A DNA stretch of 64,000 nt, taken from positions 29,323 to 93,322 of the forward strand of contig NZ_CAMLMJ010000018.1 in the NCBI RefSeq assembly GCF_946481145.1, given 5' to 3'. Under the pieces are notes generated by a model, which was not told the origin of the DNA, ran no database searches, and saw nothing but the letters and a program-made list of their open reading frames with translations. Made by a program: the position numbers and the translations under genes. The stretch's first letter is position 1, and each line of letters opens with the position of its first letter. Below, in pieces: positions 10,001 through 17,938 of the stretch. Origin of the DNA: an uncultured Sediminibacterium sp. (GTDB lineage Bacteria; Bacteroidota; Bacteroidia; Chitinophagales; Chitinophagaceae).

Positions 10001-10719
10001 GCGGCTATATCTGTGTATTTATTCAGTGTTGCATGTAAGATTGCTATATCATAATAATTGGCGGTATTACCAGTACCCCATTGGTTACCGCTAAAGCTCA
10101 CCGCACAATCAGACAATACAACCCAACCACGCGTACCATAAACCATATTATTGGTAATTGCGCCTGTAACATTATTGTTGATATAACCAGGCTGGCGAAG
10201 GTTGTAAATAGTATTATCATGAATATTCAATCCGGTTAGTCCACCAGATACTTCCAGTGCACGGGATACATTACCACCTGTCATAGCATATTGCCCGCTA
10301 ATAGTACATCCTGCGAGTTCAAAATTGCTGGCTTGAACACCGATAATGTTCTGAGTAGGTGTATCATCTGTTTTAGTGATGATCAGGTTGCGGATGCTAA
10401 CTGCAGGTGCGGTAACCAGAAAAAGATAACTGGTACCACTTGTTTGAATGGTAACAGAACCTGATGCCTGAATGATAACAGACTTATTTACCTGAATAGT
10501 AGTTGTTTGAACATAGGTTCCGGCACCTATATGAATAATATCACCGGAAGATGCAGCGCTGATGGCGGCACTGATACTGGCTTTGGCAGTTGCGGAACTT
10601 AATCCGTCGTTGGCATTATCACCTGTTGTGGCAACATAATAGTTTGTTTGTGCCATGGCCGTAAAAGACCAAAATAGCAGGGGTAACAGCATGAATTTAC
10701 TGCGTAAATTTTTTCTCAT
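7036..10719 (-). CDS. Giant secreted surface protein: beta-helix, HYR/Ig-like domains, T9SS tail
   Basis: 1227 aa. A signal peptide ends at TAMAQ. Residues about 25-620 form a right-handed parallel beta-helix region (DUF1565-like start NYYVATTGDNANDG, then many short Asn/Gly turns). Two HYR-type domains follow (VTWTITDINGN...VTVIDNEAPVIS and VVTYTVMDVNGN), then an Ig-like domain with paired cysteines, then a second repetitive beta region. The last ~80 residues (NPSTSYFTLKL ... FKPGIYYAELQ) form a type IX secretion sorting domain. Function is unknown; adhesion or polysaccharide binding/lysis is plausible from the architecture. It faces the xylan gene set, separated by a terminator. Confidence 0.85.
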   Translation of the reverse strand: MRKNLRSKFMLLPLLFWSFTAMAQTNYYVATTGDNANDGLSSATAKASISAAISAASSGDIIHIGAGTYVQTTTIQVNKSVIIQASGSVTIQTSGTSYLFLVTAPAVSIRNLIITKTDDTPTQNIIGVQASNFELAGCTISGQYAMTGGNVSRALEVSGGLTGLNIHDNTIYNLRQPGYINNNVTGAITNNMVYGTRGWVVLSDCAVSFSGNQWGTGNTANYYDIAILHATLNKYTDIAAVSAANNNAVIENQHSSYGSPILSVVSVNAAYAGATKNGSVRDPYNTITQAIPRVAAGGTIIVAPGTYTGNHTINKQGITLVSTGGAGVTFIQSAVVGQNTVAISSGTNNVTIGKPGKGFTITGFDSNGQIETAALYLLGSHTNITIEGNEIVANGEHGIGSNFNTAINNIVINGNTFSGKTFAGAEPGGCGSSTQFAAGNNVPRQLVVLGGGNTVSNSKNVTFTNNKVNGTTGGYNSASGCYQGNTQVTIDVIGAFISGNIFDGITPTGSNLRTRGNATSISCNTFFNRNLGTAATHIFFFDQDPLTGAVPNSIYGVLESNAFPGGGSGFIAGNIPGNSGTYFIFRDSAQALQVNAALGSNLPIANGFTGLATFLKPLFDYSVVNDANACGGTVVLQAPESYSACGNTASVSKDFQGNFFPIGTTKVTWTITDINGNIDTAAQYVTVIDNEAPVISAVSPASLCYNATGNYQLPQLEVSDNCGIYSVSYTITGATNRTGTGLDASGIFNVGNSVVTYTVMDVNGNTKTTSFNVTVGAATAATYTVSSPDAFCNQLVLTANGNAGASYVWKKGNTTVSTQQALSLGLADADGVYELTVTSSNGCSTNPATYTYNKQSIAGNYTILVADDVKLGAGNKVLTGSVGVMNANGMAIFEQGSSVTGDGAFVKAPRVYKYGFGINLPLVIQGRAFVTLPAMKTNTMSTRGLRNYTVNRNTQATLTSDYADLVIREGANVVLSGDNFKSITIGAGARVLFTAPIVYIGDLIVDAGSTVANTMVRFANDGEVRISNRVNLQSNVRINPDQRKVTFYMGDGNKDDERFSICGSNIQFTGNVYLPKGMMRLSAEKTRHNNNTSNVFMTGFFIAEDLESNIPNVVWNSYNCNNGPTVVSTGWTSSQFATEESKENNESFTVQVMGNPSTSYFTLKLQSSNQAPVQIKVTDASGRMVEVRANNNANSTVQIGHDFKPGIYYAELQQGSSRKTVQLMKLR

Positions 10720-10755
10720 AAGTTTTCGTTTCGGGGTTAGTAGGGTTACAAAACG

Positions 10756-10784
10756 TTAACAATCAACCGCATATTAATTGTTAA
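10756..10784 (-). promoter_or_regulatory. Inverted repeat upstream of the giant surface protein gene
   Basis: TTAACAAT at 10756-10763 is perfectly inverted at 10777-10784 with a 13-nt spacer, 37 bp ahead of the minus-strand start. The position suits an operator, but no regulator is identified. The rest of 10720-10996 is AT-rich with no gene seen. Confidence 0.35.
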
Positions 10785-10996
10785 TTCAATGTGGAAAAAA
10801 CGGTATTTTATGGAAAAAAGACGGTGTTTTAACGGTATAATAAACAGAAAATGAAAACATTAGGAAGATAAAGCAACAAACAAAGAATTATTTTTATACT
10901 ATCTAAAATATTGATTAATAAATATTTATGAATGTTTGTGATCGTTATAATATTCGTATCTTTATATAATAAGGCTCTTACTGGATACATGTCCCT

Positions 10997-12151
10997 TTAA
11001 CGCCTCACCTTCTCCCACAAAACAAATGAATCCCCTTTCAGGTATCGAAGTCCACCAACAATCATTGCGCTATTGGCCATCATAAAATAAAAGGCAAAGA
11101 AAACTGTACCGGGCAATCTCCTATGTTTAAGCAGCAGTAACCCCAATAAGGCCCAGGTAAAAAAGATTGTTTGTACATAAACCAACCCAAGCAAAATACC
11201 TGTTGGTTCAGCTATCCCTAAAATAATACCCACTATAAATAATGCCAGTATACAATAGGGTACAATTAACCATCTGACAATTTTCCTGCTAAACAATTGG
11301 AAAGCTGCTAAAGGATATTGCAGCATAAAGCGAATCATATTAAACCGCAGCATAAACTGCATATTTCCAGCGGCAATACGGCATTTTCTTTTCCATTCAC
11401 CTGCAATATCTGCTGATGCTTTTTCAACGCCATAGGCAAGGGGTTCATATATCACCCTTTTACCCTGCTCAAGTACCTGCATGGTGATTAATAAATCATC
11501 ACAAACAGTATCCTCGGAAATAGGGGTAAAGCAATCTCTTTGTATGGCAAATAATTCTCCTGCTGCGCCGGGCACTGCATATATCAATGAATCCCATTGT
11601 CTGAGTTGTGATTCATATTTCCAATAATAATTTTCAGCAACTGCACCTTTACTACTATCCTCCAGTCTTTTTTCACCTGCCACTGCGCCAATTCCTGGAT
11701 CTTGAAAATGTTTTACGAGTTCTTTGATAGCATGCTTGTTAAGCATTGTATTAGCATCAGTACATATAACCACACCCTTTTTAATTTGTGAGAATGCACG
11801 GTTCAATGCAGCAGCTTTACCTTTTCGTTCTGCTAAATGCATCGACTGAATTCTTTGATCAGAAAAAATCATTTGCTCCGTACCATCGGTAGAGCCATCT
11901 GTAACGACCAAAACTTTGAGCAGCTCTGGCGGATAATCCAATGCAAGGGTATTTTCTATCTTTTGCGCTATATACTCAATCTCGTTATAAGCAGCAATTA
12001 CAATGGTTATTTCAGGGTAATGATAGGAAAGCGTTTTTATCTTCCTAAAACGACTTACCATAAAGGAAATGAGGGGGTATACCACATAAGGATATGCAAT
12101 CAAAAAGAGTAAAACAAGGTATACCACTTGCATAGGTACAATATTAAGCAA
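10997..12151 (-). CDS. Membrane glycosyltransferase family 2
   Basis: 384 aa. One N-terminal membrane segment, a GT2/GT-A domain (about residues 45-270) and three C-terminal membrane segments, the layout of processive synthases and related enzymes. Motifs: TIVIAAYNE, DGSTDGT, the DxD-like TDANT, EDTVCDDLLIT (catalytic Asp) and EWKRKCRIAAGN in the position of the QxxRW motif of processive synthases, which is degenerate here. It probably builds or elongates an extracellular polysaccharide. It is divergent from the oxidoreductase/sugar transferase pair, also exopolysaccharide-like. Product unknown. Confidence 0.85.
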   Translation of the reverse strand: MLNIVPMQVVYLVLLFLIAYPYVVYPLISFMVSRFRKIKTLSYHYPEITIVIAAYNEIEYIAQKIENTLALDYPPELLKVLVVTDGSTDGTEQMIFSDQRIQSMHLAERKGKAAALNRAFSQIKKGVVICTDANTMLNKHAIKELVKHFQDPGIGAVAGEKRLEDSSKGAVAENYYWKYESQLRQWDSLIYAVPGAAGELFAIQRDCFTPISEDTVCDDLLITMQVLEQGKRVIYEPLAYGVEKASADIAGEWKRKCRIAAGNMQFMLRFNMIRFMLQYPLAAFQLFSRKIVRWLIVPYCILALFIVGIILGIAEPTGILLGLVYVQTIFFTWALLGLLLLKHRRLPGTVFFAFYFMMANSAMIVGGLRYLKGDSFVLWEKVRR

Positions 12152-12159
12152 GAATTCAG

Positions 12160-12290
12160 GGATTAGGGGTTAGGTGTTAGGTATTAGGTTTTAGGCGTTA
12201 GTTAGTGCCTAAAAGCTAATGGCTAATGGCTAACAGCTAATACCTAACCCCTAACACCTAACACCTCACTCCTAACCCCTCACCCTACTC
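12160..12290. repeat. Heptamer inverted array, TTAGGNN family, copy 2
   Basis: The same word family as the copy at 4501: a left run of TTAGGNN words, a TGGCTAA-type centre, and a right run of CCTAANN words. Here it lies between divergent genes, in front of both starts, so a termination role cannot explain this copy. Confidence 0.9.
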
Positions 12291-12377
12291 CCCAAACAGA
12301 ATATCCACATCCTTCAATTTACGGGCATTCGGGTACGGCTAATGGCTATCTTTACCCCCATAAACAGAAGAATTGCT

Positions 12378-13352
12378 ATGCTCAAAGTAGGCGTATTTGG
12401 CGTTGGTCACCTGGGGAAATTTCACCTGAATAACTGGAAAGAGATTAAAGACGTTAAACTGATCGGATTTTTCGACCCGAATAACGATAATGCAAAGATT
12501 GCCGTTGAAGAATATGGACTAAAAAGATTTTCAGATGAAGAAAAACTGATTGAAGCCTGTGATATTATTGATGTAATTACCCCAACCGACCATCATTTCG
12601 ATATTTGTATGATGGCCATCCGCAAGGGGAAACATGTATTCGTAGAAAAGCCGCTTGCCCATACCATTCAAGAAGGCAGGGACCTGGTTAATATGGTTCG
12701 TGAGGCTAATGTAAAAATGCAGGTTGGACATGTAGAACGTTTTAACCCCGCCTATCTTGCCATTCAGGAAATGAACCTGAATCCCATGTTCATTGAAGTG
12801 CACAGACTCGCGCAGTTTAATCCAAGAGGAACGGAAGTGAGCGTTATCCTGGACCTTATGATTCATGATATCGATATCATTTTAAGTCTGGTTAAAAGCG
12901 ATGTAAAACATATTTCTGCGAGTGGGGTTGCTGTTATGACAGAAACGCCGGATATCGCCAACGTGCGTATTGAATTCAACAATGGATGCGTGGCAAACCT
13001 TACCAGCAGCCGCATCAGTATGAAGAAAATGCGCAAAATGCGACTATTCCAGAAAGATGCCTATATCGGAATAGATTTTCTTGAGAAAAAAACCGAGATC
13101 ATCAAACTCAAACAACCCGACGACCAAAACGTATTTTCATTTGATATAGATACCCAAAACGGGAAAAAAACAATCGCCATTGCTAACCCCATTGTGCCTC
13201 AGGCCAATGCCATTAAACTGGAGCTGGAATCTTTTGTTGATGCCATTTTAAACAATAAGCCTACCGTGGTAAGCGAAATAGATGGCTTCCTGGCAATGGA
13301 AGTAGCGCACCAGATATTAGATAAAATCAACAATACCAGTATACTGGTGTAA
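12378..13352 (+). CDS. Gfo/Idh/MocA family oxidoreductase
   Basis: 324 aa. The start was set at 12378 because MLKVGVFGVGHLGKFH begins the Rossmann fold directly; an upstream ATG at 12342 would add 12 residues with no family match. GVGHLG is the dinucleotide-binding loop and FVEKPLA holds the family's catalytic Lys. VGHVERFNP and LDLMIHDID are further family blocks. Members oxidise or epimerise nucleotide sugars with NAD(P). Only 4 bp separate it from a polyprenyl glycosylphosphotransferase, so a role in making an exopolysaccharide sugar precursor is likely. The substrate is not visible. Confidence 0.85.
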   Translation: MLKVGVFGVGHLGKFHLNNWKEIKDVKLIGFFDPNNDNAKIAVEEYGLKRFSDEEKLIEACDIIDVITPTDHHFDICMMAIRKGKHVFVEKPLAHTIQEGRDLVNMVREANVKMQVGHVERFNPAYLAIQEMNLNPMFIEVHRLAQFNPRGTEVSVILDLMIHDIDIILSLVKSDVKHISASGVAVMTETPDIANVRIEFNNGCVANLTSSRISMKKMRKMRLFQKDAYIGIDFLEKKTEIIKLKQPDDQNVFSFDIDTQNGKKTIAIANPIVPQANAIKLELESFVDAILNNKPTVVSEIDGFLAMEVAHQILDKINNTSILV

Positions 13353-13356
13353 ATAC

Positions 13357-14736
13357 ATGCAGGGCAAAAAGAAACAGATCAGTTGGTATATTCTCTCCGA
13401 CTTCCTTTTTGCCATTGCCGGAACCATTGGTAGTTTTTATTACCTGCTACCAAAATTTGGCTTTACACAAAATCAAATAGATCTGCCGGCCTGTATCGGT
13501 ATTGCCTTTGGTTGGCTGGTGGTCTTTGGATTATCCGGCACCTACCAGAAATCTTTGTATGAAAAATCAAGGCTGAATGAAATCACCGAAACCTTTATGC
13601 AATCAGCAATCGGCAGTATACTGATTTGCGGCTTGTTTTTCTGGAGAGATCCTGACCTGTTTTCCATCTTCTTTATTTTCTTTACCATACATTTTCTGTT
13701 ATTCGCCATCGACAGAAGCATTGTGTTATTACTCATTAAACGATCCATTTTAAATGGACATATTCGTTTCAACACCCTGATCATCGGTAATAACAAAGAA
13801 GCAGTAAAAGTGTATCATGAAGTGGTGAAAAATTTTCGTTACCTGGGTATGCAGGTAATCGGTTTTGTTACGCATGATCAAAAAACAGGTAATGGACTCA
13901 CCAAATGGATCCCAAGGCTTGGCGATACAGCATCACTCACACAAATCATCCATCAATACCAGGTAGAAAAAGTAATTCTTGCACTGGAAAAAAAGGACCA
14001 TGCACTCATAGATGAATTGGTATATACCCTCACGGAGAAAGAAGTAGACATAAAGCTGGTTGCAGATACACTTGATATTGTCTCCGGATCGGTAAAAACA
14101 AACAATATTTTCACAGCTTCATTAATTGACCTGCGAACCAATCCGCTCAGTGCATGGCAACAAAATATCAAACGCATTACTGACATACTTGTAGCGGTTT
14201 ACGGCCTTGTTTTACTTTCCCCTTTACTGTTATTCATTGCTATTCGCACCAGATTTTCTTCTAATGGCCCTGTCATTTATGCACAGGAGAGAATTGGTTA
14301 TAATGGTCGCCCATTTACCATTTACAAATTCAGGAGTATGATTGCGGATGCGGAAAAAGAAGGACCAGCTTTATCCAGTGATCATGATAAACGTATTACA
14401 CCCTGGGGTAAAGTCATGCGTAAATGGCGCTTAGATGAATTACCACAACTTTGGAACATACTCACCGGCGATATGAGCCTGATTGGACCCAGACCTGAAA
14501 GAAAAGTATATATTGATCAGATACTAAACAAAACTCCCTATTATAGATATCTCCTGAAAATGAAGCCTGGATTAACTTCCTGGGGCATGGTTCAGTTTGG
14601 GTATGCTAGTAATATTGATGAAATGATTCAAAGAATGAAATATGATCTCATTTACATCGAGAATGCATCACTACTCCTCGACTTCAAAATAATGATACAT
14701 ACTTTGCGTATTATTCTCTCTGGAAAAGGAAAATAA
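13357..14736 (+). CDS. Exopolysaccharide polyprenyl glycosylphosphotransferase (WcaJ/PssY type)
   Basis: 459 aa. Four N-terminal membrane segments (to about residue 125), a Rossmann-like CoA-binding_3 domain (FNTLIIGNNKEAVKVYHE), another membrane segment near 280, and a C-terminal bacterial sugar transferase domain. Signatures: ITDILVAVYGLVLLSPLL, FTIYKFRSM, KWRLDELPQLWNIL, GDMSLIGPRPE. It transfers a sugar-1-phosphate to undecaprenyl phosphate, the first step of repeat-unit assembly. It is co-transcribed with the oxidoreductase just upstream. No flippase or polymerase is in the window. Confidence 0.93.
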   Translation: MQGKKKQISWYILSDFLFAIAGTIGSFYYLLPKFGFTQNQIDLPACIGIAFGWLVVFGLSGTYQKSLYEKSRLNEITETFMQSAIGSILICGLFFWRDPDLFSIFFIFFTIHFLLFAIDRSIVLLLIKRSILNGHIRFNTLIIGNNKEAVKVYHEVVKNFRYLGMQVIGFVTHDQKTGNGLTKWIPRLGDTASLTQIIHQYQVEKVILALEKKDHALIDELVYTLTEKEVDIKLVADTLDIVSGSVKTNNIFTASLIDLRTNPLSAWQQNIKRITDILVAVYGLVLLSPLLLFIAIRTRFSSNGPVIYAQERIGYNGRPFTIYKFRSMIADAEKEGPALSSDHDKRITPWGKVMRKWRLDELPQLWNILTGDMSLIGPRPERKVYIDQILNKTPYYRYLLKMKPGLTSWGMVQFGYASNIDEMIQRMKYDLIYIENASLLLDFKIMIHTLRIILSGKGK

Positions 14737-14743
14737 TTTCACT

Positions 14744-14831
14744 CTGCGAAACCTTCGTTTACGCTTGTTCTCTGCGGTGATTATAAGATCTTATTCACCG
14801 CAGAGAACAAGAAGTAGCAGAGATTTCGCAG
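14744..14831. repeat. Long palindrome between convergent genes
   Basis: A perfect 16-bp inner stem (14764-14779 with 14796-14811, CTTGTTCTCTGCGGTG) is nested in an outer 8-bp stem (CTGCGAAA at 14744 with TTTCGCAG at 14824). No U-tract follows. It follows the sugar transferase and faces hisB. The word structure is not heptameric, unlike most other arrays here. Confidence 0.85.
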
Positions 14832-14839
14832 CGTTATTT

Positions 14840-14975
14840 GTTTAATTCTCCGCATCGTCTCACGCTCTTACCGAAGGTAATAGCATGTGGACGTTGCGGC
14901 GCACTGTTCTGAAGCCGGTCACATCGTCCCCATTCACCCACCTCCAGTGTAAGAGGGAGACAGTCCTGTGAATCA
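14840..14975. other. Unexplained GC-richer stretch, no gene
   Basis: About 130 bp between a palindrome and a one-sided CCTAANN heptamer run (14978-15010). It has no convincing ORF and looks richer in G+C than nearby intergenic DNA. A small hairpin TACCGAAGGTA lies near 14870. It could be a gene remnant or a structured RNA; I cannot decide. Confidence 0.3.
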
Positions 14976-14977
14976 AA

Positions 14978-15010
14978 ACCTAGCACCTAATACCTAACAC
15001 CTAACACCTC
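14978..15010. repeat. One-armed CCTAANN heptamer run
   Basis: A short tandem run of CCTAACA/CCTAATA words adjacent to the end of hisB. It is the same family as the arrays at 4501 and 12160, but without a facing arm. Confidence 0.75.
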
Positions 15011-15022
15011 GCCCCCAGCACC

Positions 15023-16153
15023 TTACAACATTCCTTTCGTAGAAGGCAAATGATTCGAGAAAGGATCACGGCGAACGGCCATACGGATGGCTTTGGCAAA
15101 GGCTTTGAAGATAGCTTCAATTTTATGGTGTTCATTTTCTCCTTTGCATTCAATATTCAGGTTACATTTCGCTGCATCGCTGAATGACTTGAAGAAATGA
15201 AAAAACATTTCGGTTGGCATTTCTCCAATCTTCTCTCTTTTAAATTCAGCATTCCATACCATCCAGTTCCTGCCACCAAAATCAATGAGCACTTTTGCAT
15301 CTGCTTCGTCCATTGGTAATGCAAAGCCATAACGTTCCATTCCTCTTTTATCAATCAAGGCTTTGGCAAAAGCTTCTCCTAATGCAATACCGGTATCTTC
15401 AATGGTATGGTGTTCATCAATATGTAGATCGCCTTTTGTTTCAATTGTGAGATCAATCTGGCCATGTCTGGCAATCTGATCAAGCATGTGGTCAAAGAAA
15501 CCTATGCCAGTATGGATATGCGCTTTACCTGATCCATCCAGGTTTAGCGATACACTTATTTTCGTTTCATTGGTATTCCTTTCATGCGTAACGGTACGTA
15601 AGCCAAGTTTAAGGAAGCTGTAAATCTCTTTCCAATCACTTGTTTCCAATGCAATTACGGAACGGAGTTCAGTTTCCTGTTCTGCCGTAAGTTCATGCAA
15701 AGGCGATTTCAGGTAGATTGCTTTACAACCTAAGTTCTTAGCTAGTTGTATATCACTCCATCTGTCGCCAATAACAAAAGAATTAGCAAGGTTAAACTTA
15801 GTCTGGTCAAAAAAATGTTGCAGTAAGCCAGTACCAGGTTTACGGGTTGGTTGGTTATCTGCAGCAAATGTTCGGTCGATGATCATCTCATCAAATACAA
15901 AACCCTCTCCTTCCAGTGTTCTGATCATCAGATCGTGGTAGGGATGAAAATCTGTTTCGGGATAACTATCAGTACCTAACCCGTCCTGATTAGTAACCAT
16001 TACTTTATAATAATCGAAGGAAGCCGCTATTTGTGCCAAAGCCGTGATGCTTCCTTTCACAAAACTTGTTTTTTCAATCCGGTCAATTTGAAAGTCACTG
16101 GGTGGCTCCTGCAATACAACCCCATCACGATCTATGAATAATACTGGTCTCAT
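15023..16153 (-). CDS. hisB: HisB, histidinol-phosphatase / imidazoleglycerol-phosphate dehydratase
   Basis: 376 aa, bifunctional. The N-terminal HAD phosphatase domain starts with FIDRDGVV (nucleophile Asp and acid/base Asp) and continues to about residue 165 (IGDRWSDI). The C-terminal IGPD domain has the metal-binding blocks DEHHTIEDTGIALGEA and EHHKIEAIFKAFAKA. It catalyses steps 7 and 9 of histidine synthesis. It is the last gene of the minus-strand his operon, 5 bp after a cytochrome c gene, which is an unexpected partner. The product is full length. Confidence 0.95.
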   Translation of the reverse strand: MRPVLFIDRDGVVLQEPPSDFQIDRIEKTSFVKGSITALAQIAASFDYYKVMVTNQDGLGTDSYPETDFHPYHDLMIRTLEGEGFVFDEMIIDRTFAADNQPTRKPGTGLLQHFFDQTKFNLANSFVIGDRWSDIQLAKNLGCKAIYLKSPLHELTAEQETELRSVIALETSDWKEIYSFLKLGLRTVTHERNTNETKISVSLNLDGSGKAHIHTGIGFFDHMLDQIARHGQIDLTIETKGDLHIDEHHTIEDTGIALGEAFAKALIDKRGMERYGFALPMDEADAKVLIDFGGRNWMVWNAEFKREKIGEMPTEMFFHFFKSFSDAAKCNLNIECKGENEHHKIEAIFKAFAKAIRMAVRRDPFSNHLPSTKGML

Positions 16154-16158
16154 GTCAA

Positions 16159-16590
16159 TTACTTGATTTTTGTACGGGCTGATTTTACTTCTGCATTTGT
16201 TACTTGCGAAGCTTTATTGCCCCAGCTATTTCTGATATAAGTGAGTACATCTGCTATTTGCGCATCGGTTAAATCAGGGTTGGCAGACATATTATTATCG
16301 TAGTATTCACCATCAATTTCAACACGATCTGTCATTCCTTTTATTACCACACGAACAAGGTACAGTTTATCATTCCCCTTCACTTTCGTTGAGCCGTCCA
16401 AAGGTGGATTCATTCTTGGAACACCACCTCCATCTGTCTGGTGACATGCCATACAACGTTGCAAATAAATCGTTTTACCACGTTCGATTGATGCTTTAAG
16501 TGCAGGTTGCTGGATACTGCTATGTTTAGATGCTGGCATAAAAGCACTGGCTCCAAACATTAGTACCAATAGTCCGAATACAAATTTCAT
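16159..16590 (-). CDS. Periplasmic c-type cytochrome
   Basis: 143 aa. A hydrophobic N-terminus acts as a signal peptide (ending near ASAFMPA). The haem-binding site is Cys46-x-x-Cys49-His50 (CMACH), followed by the usual PPLDGS segment; a Met in NNMSANPDL is the likely sixth ligand. TYIRNSWGN is the closing helix of class I cytochrome c. It lies 11 bp after a PQQ-type dehydrogenase and probably accepts its electrons. Both genes are enclosed between hisC and hisB. Confidence 0.88.
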   Translation of the reverse strand: MKFVFGLLVLMFGASAFMPASKHSSIQQPALKASIERGKTIYLQRCMACHQTDGGGVPRMNPPLDGSTKVKGNDKLYLVRVVIKGMTDRVEIDGEYYDNNMSANPDLTDAQIADVLTYIRNSWGNKASQVTNAEVKSARTKIK

Positions 16591-16601
16591 GGATGGTTAA
16601 T

Positions 16602-17891
16602 TTATTTAGCTTGGTAACTGATTTTATAGATGGTGCCTTTTGCATCATCTGAAACATACAATGAACCATCTGGCCCCATAGTTAAACCACATGGTCTGTG
16701 TTGTGCATCCCTGGTATTTTTTACTACCACGGCACCCGCAAATCCATTGGCAAACACTTCCCATTTACCACTTGGTTTACCATTTTTAAAAGGAACAAAA
16801 GCTACATAATAACCTTCCTGTGGTAAAGGTGAGCGATTCCATGAACCATGAAAAGCGATAAAAGCTCCGTTTTTGTATTTCTCAGGAAACTGATTACCTG
16901 TATAAAACAACAATGCATTCGGTGCCATATGTCCGGGAAATCCAACCAATGGATCAATCGCATTTTCACCTCCTGTTTTCTTTCCATCACCACCATATTC
17001 AGGGGAAAGTATTTTTTTCTGCTGCAGATGATCATAGTAAACATAAGGCCAGCCGGCATTATCTCCTTTATTAATGGCATACATGGTTTCTGATGGCAGT
17101 TCTGCACTTGCAGTAGAATCGTACATTTCAGGATAAAGTGTATACAGCATATCACGACCATGCATGGTAACATATAATTTGTTTTCCTGCTGGTTCCAAT
17201 CGAGTCCAACAACATTTCTCAATCCGGTTGCATAGCGAACCCCATTATGGTATCCCTGATCGGTAACATCAACTTTAAACTGCCAGATACCTCCTGCTGA
17301 ATCCAGTATCGGACAAGGGGTCATTCCTTTTGAGCCCTTTGTTCTGTCTACCTCCTGACAAGAATTAGAAGGCGCGCCAATATTTACGTAGATATTTCCT
17401 GCATCATCGAGTGCGAGTGATTTAGACGCGTGCTGACGTTTATCCCACAAACCCTTTACAATACGCTGCGGGTTTTCTGCATCAATTACTTCACCATTAG
17501 CATCCAATTTATACCGATATACATCCTGATCAGAAGATGCGTAGAGGTATCCATTTTTTATAGCGATACCGGTACCATAATAATTACCAAAACTTTTTAC
17601 TGTTTCCATGGTTCCGTCACCATTGGTATCTTTTAAATAAAATATACCCTTACCATCTTTTAATCTCTCCAGTTTCACATACAAGCCACCCTGTGCTGTT
17701 GCAACGATATGTCTTGCCCTACCCATATTTTCTGCTACAACAGAAGCTGTAAAACCGGAAGGCATGGTTAGTCCGACATTATCTGCTGCTACTACACTAA
17801 TCCTGGTTGCCACATTGGTGGTGTCGTTAGCCGCAAATAATTGTACAGAAGTACAAATAATGGTCAACGAAAGTAAAAGCCCTTTTTTCAT
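16602..17891 (-). CDS. Sorbosone/glucose dehydrogenase-like beta-propeller (PQQ type), secreted
   Basis: 429 aa with a signal peptide ending at QLFAAND. The rest is a six-bladed propeller of the soluble glucose/L-sorbosone dehydrogenase family (GNYYGTGIAIKNGYLY, ATGLRNVVGLDWN, LVGFPGHMAPNALLFY, AFHGSWNRSP, CGLTMGPDGSLYVSDD). Members oxidise sugars in the periplasm with PQQ and pass electrons to a cytochrome, which here is the next gene. The substrate is unknown and no PQQ synthesis genes are in the window. The gene starts 47 bp after hisC, which leaves room for an internal promoter, although I saw no clear one. Confidence 0.85.
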   Translation of the reverse strand: MKKGLLLSLTIICTSVQLFAANDTTNVATRISVVAADNVGLTMPSGFTASVVAENMGRARHIVATAQGGLYVKLERLKDGKGIFYLKDTNGDGTMETVKSFGNYYGTGIAIKNGYLYASSDQDVYRYKLDANGEVIDAENPQRIVKGLWDKRQHASKSLALDDAGNIYVNIGAPSNSCQEVDRTKGSKGMTPCPILDSAGGIWQFKVDVTDQGYHNGVRYATGLRNVVGLDWNQQENKLYVTMHGRDMLYTLYPEMYDSTASAELPSETMYAINKGDNAGWPYVYYDHLQQKKILSPEYGGDGKKTGGENAIDPLVGFPGHMAPNALLFYTGNQFPEKYKNGAFIAFHGSWNRSPLPQEGYYVAFVPFKNGKPSGKWEVFANGFAGAVVVKNTRDAQHRPCGLTMGPDGSLYVSDDAKGTIYKISYQAK

Positions 17892-17938
17892 ATTATGTTG
17901 AATTTGGAATGAAATTACAAATGAATAGACAGATTTGT

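Noticed and set aside
7078..10094. Several + strand reading frames opposite the giant surface protein
   Set aside because: They are antisense shadows of a long repetitive gene, with no signal, domain or promoter.
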